Below are positions 59,575-64,000 of a stretch of 64,000 nt of DNA, one piece after another; position 1 is the first letter of the stretch, and every line of letters starts with the position of its first letter. The translations under genes and the position numbers were made by a program. The notes under the pieces were generated by a model. That model searched no databases. It was not told where the DNA came from and worked only from the letters and a program-made list of their open reading frames with translations. The stretch is from JAFEBO01 sp050730655 (GTDB lineage Bacteria; Planctomycetota; Phycisphaerae; Phycisphaerales; UBA1924). Location: contig JBOHNL010000004.1 in NCBI GenBank assembly GCA_050730655.1, forward strand, positions 124,001-188,000, given 5' to 3'.

Positions 59575-60536
59575 TTGCCGGCTCCGTCCGCACGAGGCGC
59601 AGGAGTTTCGGCATCGATCGGCTCGTGCTTGTCAAGATCCGTGAGATTCGGAATTCGGTACTTGTCTTTGAGGAGCTTGACGAAGTCGAATGCATCCGCG
59701 TTCGGCTTCCTCCCATCGGGATCATTTACGCTGATTGTGATCGTCAGATCTTGCCGAGGCACTTTGATGATGCAGCGCGACGGAATGCTTGGGTTCGCAC
59801 CCGGAACGGTTCGGGAAGCGAACGCTACATACTTTGAAAGCTCACTTCGAACGACAACCTTGCCCGACTTGTCAAGCAATTCGATCATGACGGGGAGAAA
59901 GGATTTCGGGTCGATCAGCACGCGTTTGGTGGAGGCGCGGGCGGGCACGTCGTACCACAAAAGCGAGCCATCCGTGCTCCAGTGGAGCTTCTCGGGGCTA
60001 CCAGCTTCGCCGATCGCGGGGATCGGCGTGATCGCCATCAACTCGATGAGATCAAGCGGATGCACAGGAATTCCGAATCGATCGACTGTTTCGGCTGTCG
60101 CGTTCGCATGTCGCCCGAAGTAAGCACGCTTATCGCCGCTAAGATCGAACCACCAGTAAAGTTCGTCGTTGCTGCCGAGGTAGAAATACGTGTTGCCAAG
60201 CTTGTTGATCAGTACCGCGACTTTTCGGGGCAGCCCCACGATCAAGTAGCCTTCCGCTTCTTCCTTGTTGAGATTGGCGTTGGCGAGGCGGCCATCCACT
60301 CGAAGTGAGATTCGCGCCCACAGCGTGTCGAGACCGTGAACGCGTTCGTTTTGCGCTTGCACGACTTCGGCTACCGGAGGGAGCGCCTTTACGAGGGCCG
60401 GTTGGGCGGCCGCAGGGGTCTTCGCGGGCGAAGACTGGCATCCGACTCCCGTTAGCGCCAGGGCAACGAGCACCGTCGCAGCAATCAGCGAGTCCCGACT
60501 ACCAGTCACGCGCAATGTCTTCAAACCTCTGATCAA
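59571..60536 (-). CDS. LolA/LppX-like lipoprotein
   Basis: A 321-residue lipoprotein with a signal ending in GVGC (Cys33). A Pro/Ala-rich linker follows, then a half-barrel-like beta module (ISLRVDGRLANANLN, GYLIVGLPRKVAVLINKLG, TYFYLGSNDELYWWFDLSGD) reminiscent of LolA/LolB/LppX folds that shield lipoproteins or lipids. The C-terminus is Pro/Asp-rich. There is 4-nt overlap with genes on both sides, so it is the middle of a tight operon. A cargo function in the periplasm is a guess. Confidence 0.6.
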   Translation of the reverse strand: MIRGLKTLRVTGSRDSLIAATVLVALALTGVGCQSSPAKTPAAAQPALVKALPPVAEVVQAQNERVHGLDTLWARISLRVDGRLANANLNKEEAEGYLIVGLPRKVAVLINKLGNTYFYLGSNDELYWWFDLSGDKRAYFGRHANATAETVDRFGIPVHPLDLIELMAITPIPAIGEAGSPEKLHWSTDGSLLWYDVPARASTKRVLIDPKSFLPVMIELLDKSGKVVVRSELSKYVAFASRTVPGANPSIPSRCIIKVPRQDLTITISVNDPDGRKPNADAFDFVKLLKDKYRIPNLTDLDKHEPIDAETPAPRADGAGK

Positions 60537-61054
60537 GCTTGCCCCGCCGGGTCGGGAATCAGTTCCTTGAGCTGTTCGAGCGCGCCGGCAAGCGATTCGT
60601 CCTTCATCGAAACCTCGCGGACTTCGACGACTGGCGCAGCGATCTCATCAGCGCGGGTTCGTACGCGAACGCGCAGCATTCCATCCTTTGAACCTTCGTA
60701 GACGTACAGCCGTCGGCGCACGAGGAAGAGCGCGAGTACAAACCGAAATGCCTCTTGCGCCGCACCCTGAACGTTTTCGAGTTGCTCGAACAATTCTGCT
60801 GCCTCTTCGTCCGAGAGGCGACCCTTCTTGGCGTCCGCGCCGGGATGAAACACCGTTGACCAGTGGGCAAACAAACCGGCCGGCCGCGCGCCGTTCGCCC
60901 AAGCCTCCGGTGAGTAATCCAACCGTGCCAGTTCCTCTTCCCGCGAAATCAGCGTCGCCACCACGCGCTCGCCGGGAACAAACACGCGCCCGCTCGCCCC
61001 GCAAACGCCGGGTGAACGGGAAATCGGATACGACGAAGAAAACACGTTCGACAT
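60533..61054 (-). CDS. Unknown protein with half zinc-ribbon-like N-terminus
   Basis: A 173-residue protein. After a short Ser-rich start comes VCGASGRVFVPGERVVATLI, in which the spacing of C-G-A-S-G-R and the following Pro-Gly-Glu resembles a zinc-ribbon knuckle of the form CxxxGRxFxPGE, except that the second Cys pair is absent. A helical segment (SDEEAAELFEQLENVQGAAQ) and a strand-rich end (RVRVRTRADEIAAPVVEVRE) follow. No family name is known to me. It overlaps the LolA-like gene by 4 nt and follows the DUF190 gene after 42 bp. Confidence 0.6.
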   Translation of the reverse strand: MSNVFSSSYPISRSPGVCGASGRVFVPGERVVATLISREEELARLDYSPEAWANGARPAGLFAHWSTVFHPGADAKKGRLSDEEAAELFEQLENVQGAAQEAFRFVLALFLVRRRLYVYEGSKDGMLRVRVRTRADEIAAPVVEVREVSMKDESLAGALEQLKELIPDPAGQA

Positions 61055-61096
61055 GCAGCGGCATCCTTGCCCGGTACTCCCCCGCACCTTCCCAAG

Positions 61097-61435
61097 CTAG
61101 GTGTGGCGGCTCCGGTACATGACGATATTGACCTTCTCGAGCGTCATCAGCCCTTCGCGGACCATTTTGTCCATGACGGGCAGAAACGCCTTAATTTTTT
61201 CGGCTTTGTCCACAATCTCGATGCAAAGGGGCAACTCGCTCGGCGTCCCGGGCTGGGGTGGTCGGTGCAGGAGCGAGTTCGCCCCGTATCCCATGACTCC
61301 TCGGAGCACGGTCGCCCCGGCAAGTCCGCTGGTCCGCGCGGTCTGCACGATCGCTTCGTGAAGCGGACGACCCTCGAACCGGTCATCTTCTCCAATGAAG
61401 ACCCGAAGCAATTGCCCTTCGCCTTCAATCTTCAT
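61097..61435 (-). CDS. DUF190 (PII-like) protein
   Basis: A 112-residue small protein of the DUF190 family, which has a ferredoxin-like fold related to PII signalling proteins. Family blocks are LRVFIGEDDRFEGRPLHEAI, AGATVLRGVMGYGANSLLH and PLCIEIVDKAEKIKAFLPVM. Such proteins are often beside CrcB fluoride or ion channels, but none is seen here. The ATG at 61435 has AGGAGC 7 nt upstream. An alternative TTG at 61453 adds six residues. It is the first gene of a four-gene run on the minus strand. Confidence 0.85.
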   Translation of the reverse strand: MKIEGEGQLLRVFIGEDDRFEGRPLHEAIVQTARTSGLAGATVLRGVMGYGANSLLHRPPQPGTPSELPLCIEIVDKAEKIKAFLPVMDKMVREGLMTLEKVNIVMYRSRHT

Positions 61436-61568
61436 CGTGCCGCTCCTGATCAAAGCTTCTTCCAGCGATCACAGGTCGGACTGCCGATAACAGCCTACCC
61501 GATTCGGGCAGCGGGCGCGATACGCTCCCGCAGGATTTCCCAAAGACCCTCTGAAAGGGGATATTGCG

Positions 61569-62195
61569 GTGCAGAATTACACCGTTCACGCGACCGACTC
61601 GGCAGGTAGAGACGTCAAACGAGTAATTGCCGCGGCAACCCTGGCCGACGCCGAAAAGGCGCTCCGCGCCGAGGGGCTGATCGTCCGCGCGATCTCGGCC
61701 GATGCTGAAGAATCCGCGCCGTTGCCGGCGTCATCCGGAGCTCCCCGAATCTCGGCCGGTCCGGAAGAGCCGGTTTGGAGCGGCGCACCCAGCCAGTGGT
61801 TGAACGCTGGTTGGTTTGCGGCGTGCGTATTGATCATCCCGATTCCGATCGCAATCTGGAAGTTCATCGAGTTGCGAAGCACGGCATTTGCGCTCTCAAC
61901 GCAGCGGATTAAACTCGAGACCGGCGTTCTCAGCAAGCAGTACGACCAGGTTGAGTTGTACCGTGTGAAAGACACAATCCTGAATCGCACGCTGATTCAG
62001 CGCTTGCTCGGACTCGGCACGATCAAGATGATCACGAGCGACCCGAGTCAGCCCGAACTGACATTCCCGAGCATCCAGGACTCCGAAAACGTTCGCGAAC
62101 TGATTCGCCAAAACGTCGAACGCATGCGCCGCCTCCGGGGTGTTCGCGAACTCGACGTTGCCGACGAAGCGATCCCTCACTTGCACGGAAGCTAG
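61569..62195 (+). CDS. Bacterial PH-domain (YdbS/YdbT-like) membrane protein
   Basis: A 208-residue protein. The N-terminal 50 residues form a small alpha/beta unit (RVIAAATLADAEKALRAEGL), like the short domain found at the front of type II secretion GspF or similar proteins. After a Pro-rich linker there is one membrane segment (WFAACVLIIPIPIAIWKFI) and a PH-like beta domain: TQRIKLETGVLSKQYDQVEL, LYRVKDTILNRTLIQRLLGL and IKMITSDPSQ. The RVKDxxxxxxxxxRLLGLGTI core is typical of YdbS/YdbT (bPH2). The GTG start has GAAAGGGG upstream. It is divergent from the DUF190 gene and convergent with the amidotransferase gene. Confidence 0.78.
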   Translation: MQNYTVHATDSAGRDVKRVIAAATLADAEKALRAEGLIVRAISADAEESAPLPASSGAPRISAGPEEPVWSGAPSQWLNAGWFAACVLIIPIPIAIWKFIELRSTAFALSTQRIKLETGVLSKQYDQVELYRVKDTILNRTLIQRLLGLGTIKMITSDPSQPELTFPSIQDSENVRELIRQNVERMRRLRGVRELDVADEAIPHLHGS

Positions 62196-62200
62196 TCAAT

Positions 62201-62893
62201 TTAGTTGTTGCGACGCGCCGCCTCGACCAATTCGTCGAAGAGTCGCTGCCCGACTTCAGGATCGCGGGTTCGCTCCGGGTGCCATTGCACGCCGATATAA
62301 AACCGCTTCGAAGGATCGAAGACACCTTCCAGAATGCCGTCCGCGCTCTTTGCGAGCGGAGCCAGGCGGCCGGAGTTCTCGACCGCCTGTCGATGGCGGC
62401 TGTGCACGATTCCTGAGTACTGAAAGCGTGTTTGACGGTCGCTCGGCACAACCGCGTGCTCGGCAGCCCAATGTTCCGCGTGTGACGGCACGTTGTCGGC
62501 CATGTGCTGATTGAGTTTACCACCCGCGGCAAGGCACATCATCTGCATCCCGAGGCAGACGCCAAGAACGGGCGCTTGCGACACAGATTGGAGTTGTGCC
62601 AGCAGCTTGGTCTCAAACTCCTGCCGCAGCGGATGCATCGGATTGGCCTTCGGGTGGGTCGGCACGCCGAACGGCTCGGTTCGCGGGTCGGCGCCTCCGG
62701 TAAAAACAAATCCATTGCAGAGCGAGAAGTACTCATCCACAAGCGCCACATTCGGCGGCAGAACAAACGGCACGCCCCCCGCCCGCTCGACAGCATCGCA
62801 ATACGCCTGCGCGACATCGAGCTTCACGCGCCCGTCCTTCTCCGTGACGTCTGCCGTGATACCGATGATCGGGTTGTCGCTTGGTCGACTCAC
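62201..62893 (-). CDS. Class I glutamine amidotransferase-like hydrolase (PuuD type)
   Basis: A 230-residue protein of the gamma-glutamyl-gamma-aminobutyrate hydrolase/peptidase C26 family. The catalytic triad is present: Cys113 in GVCLGMQMM, His205 and Glu207 in VQWHPER. The start IIGITADVTEKDGRV and FTGGADPRTE are family features. Members cleave gamma-glutamyl bonds, for example in putrescine degradation; no other polyamine gene is nearby. The GTG at 62893 has GGAGTGAGAA upstream. Only 5 bp separates its stop from the convergent PH-domain gene. Confidence 0.85.
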   Translation of the reverse strand: MSRPSDNPIIGITADVTEKDGRVKLDVAQAYCDAVERAGGVPFVLPPNVALVDEYFSLCNGFVFTGGADPRTEPFGVPTHPKANPMHPLRQEFETKLLAQLQSVSQAPVLGVCLGMQMMCLAAGGKLNQHMADNVPSHAEHWAAEHAVVPSDRQTRFQYSGIVHSRHRQAVENSGRLAPLAKSADGILEGVFDPSKRFYIGVQWHPERTRDPEVGQRLFDELVEAARRNN

Positions 62894-62947
62894 TTCTCAC
62901 TCCATTGCAGCAGTCCGCGCGACGCTCGCTGGCTCTACACTGAGGCA

Positions 62948-64000
62948 ATGTCGCGTTCGGCTGCACTCATCTGGGTCTTGATCGCTCTGATTCTTGGGGT
63001 GGTCGTCTGGTTCACACAGCCCCGTACCGTGCTGCCATCGGCCGCGGCACAGTTCCTGCCCGATTTTTCTCCGGCTCAGGTCAACCAAATCGAAATTGCA
63101 TGGCCGGCGGGCGAAAAGGCCCGGCTGACGAAAGCACCGCTCGACGCCCGTTGGATTCTTCAGTCGCAGCCAAAAGACGCTCCGACCTCGTCCATGACGA
63201 GTTCAACGCCGGGTTCGGCCCCCTGGCCGGCCGAAACCGGCCGCGTGCAAGGACTGCTTCGCCTTCTTTCCGAAGCGCACGACGGCGGCGAGTCGCGTGC
63301 CATGCCTACAGCAATCTTCCTGACGCTCACGCGCGAATCCGGCGATCCGATCCGTCTTGCGATTGACCCGAACACGCTCGGAGGCTCGGGTCGCATCGCA
63401 CGCCTCGGGGCCGACGGGCGCGTTCAGTCCGTCGCGATGGTGAACGAGCAATTTGTCCGTGCGCTCGAATCGACTGCGATCGAATCGTGGAAGTCGAAAG
63501 ATGTGCTTTTCTGGCCTCCTGAAGCGACGTCAGCATTCGATTCACGATCGAGTACCGCCACGATCGAACTTGCAAAGTCGGGCGGCGCCTGGATCATGCA
63601 CGCGCCGATCGCGATCAAAGCCGATGCCGGCACGGTCGAGGGGTCGCTTCTTCTACTCTCGAAGTCGAGCCTCGATCGCTTTCTTCCCGCCAGCACACCT
63701 CACGAAGACAGTTGGAAAGAGCCATCGCGCGTGATTCTCATCGCGTCGCGGTCTGCCGCCAACCATCGCGACATCGAACAGATCATCGAAGTCGGCCCCG
63801 CGATTGATGCCGGCTCTCGCATGGTTCGCCTTTCGGCTCGCGATGCCGCGGCAAACGCGATTCTTTGGGGACCCGAACTCGCCATCATGAACAACGCGAC
63901 GCTCGAGGCAATCCCAGCCGCGCCCGGCGCGTTCATCTCTCGCATCAGCCTCGATCTTCCCGCGGCAGACATCGCGTCGCTCGAAATCGAATCGGGAGAC
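62948..64000 (+). CDS. N-terminal part of a DUF4340-like protein
   Basis: An open frame of 351 codons runs from the ATG at 62948 to the right edge without a stop. It begins with a single membrane segment (ALIWVLIALILGVVVWF) and continues with a beta-rich exported region: QVNQIEIAWPAGEKARLTKA, RWILQSQPKDAP and VQGLLRLLSEA (the 'difference between computed and required' layout of DUF4340). Proteins of this type are found beside gliding or ABC-2 transporter genes. The partner genes would lie beyond the window. The C-terminus is missing here. Confidence 0.7.
   Translation, partial: MSRSAALIWVLIALILGVVVWFTQPRTVLPSAAAQFLPDFSPAQVNQIEIAWPAGEKARLTKAPLDARWILQSQPKDAPTSSMTSSTPGSAPWPAETGRVQGLLRLLSEAHDGGESRAMPTAIFLTLTRESGDPIRLAIDPNTLGGSGRIARLGADGRVQSVAMVNEQFVRALESTAIESWKSKDVLFWPPEATSAFDSRSSTATIELAKSGGAWIMHAPIAIKADAGTVEGSLLLLSKSSLDRFLPASTPHEDSWKEPSRVILIASRSAANHRDIEQIIEVGPAIDAGSRMVRLSARDAAANAILWGPELAIMNNATLEAIPAAPGAFISRISLDLPAADIASLEIESGD

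Noticed and set aside
1..64000. CRISPR array, prophage, IS element or defence island
   Set aside because: No regularly spaced repeats, transposase or phage genes were seen by eye; gene content is mainly housekeeping, metabolic and envelope-related.

Overview
The window is high-GC bacterial chromosome that reads like a planctomycete of the Phycisphaerae type. This assignment is inferred. It rests on the paired dockerin/EF-hand-like C-terminal repeats of the first gene, the many planctomycete-style lipoproteins and secreted proteins of unknown role, frequent TTG/GTG starts, and a Gram-negative envelope gene set (KdsD, an LptC/LptA-like giant protein, a PagL-like lipid A deacylase, TatA) beside a flagellar switch gene. 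Almost all of the sequence is coding. I see no phage, insertion sequence, CRISPR array, toxin-antitoxin pair or defence island, and I did not find a convincing new multi-gene system. The better leads are single genes, RNA structures and palindromes.

Layout. 1-3 kb: end of a dockerin-like surface protein, a terminator that works on both strands, tRNA-Gly and a DsbD-like thiol:disulfide transporter. 3-15 kb, plus strand: fliM, a structured ~360-nt leader behind a good sigma70-like promoter, then nusA-infB-ylxP(DUF503)-rbfA, an HhH-like protein, a giant TPR lipoprotein and yebC. 15-21 kb: a thioesterase-like protein, an MBL hydrolase, a polytopic membrane protein that overlaps queG tail to tail, a TMEM175-like channel and a TIM-barrel isomerase. 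21-25 kb: kynA-kynU (tryptophan to kynurenine and anthranilate), a histidine kinase and a cold-shock protein. 25-30 kb: pnp and rpsO with strong terminators, an aspartate aminotransferase, and a 790-bp gene-poor stretch ending in a plus-strand terminator.

30-44 kb: scpA, kdsD translationally coupled to a 1036-residue LptC/LptA-like protein, a frameshifted lipoprotein gene, an orphan nuoC, a TolB-like lipoprotein, another lipoprotein, xerC/D, a secreted thioredoxin-like protein whose gene holds a 52-bp near-perfect palindrome, and a YggS-type PLP protein. 44-52 kb: peroxiredoxin, FkbM methyltransferase, gpmI, M29 aminopeptidase, SlyX-like protein, PagL-like protein, a REC-GGDEF diguanylate cyclase with an HPt protein, tRNA-Met, tatA, and a folD whose three key cyclohydrolase residues are all replaced. 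52-64 kb: M48 peptidase, ligA, CYTH protein, a four-gene minus-strand run (DUF190, unknown, LolA-like lipoprotein, RDD membrane protein), a PH-domain protein, a class I glutamine amidotransferase and the start of a DUF4340-like gene that runs off the right edge.

The genes fall into information processing (NusA, IF-2, RbfA, S15, PNPase, LigA, XerC/D, ScpA), central metabolism (GpmI, AspC, FolD, NuoC), envelope biogenesis and signalling. Functional calls come from motifs read by eye; no database search was run.
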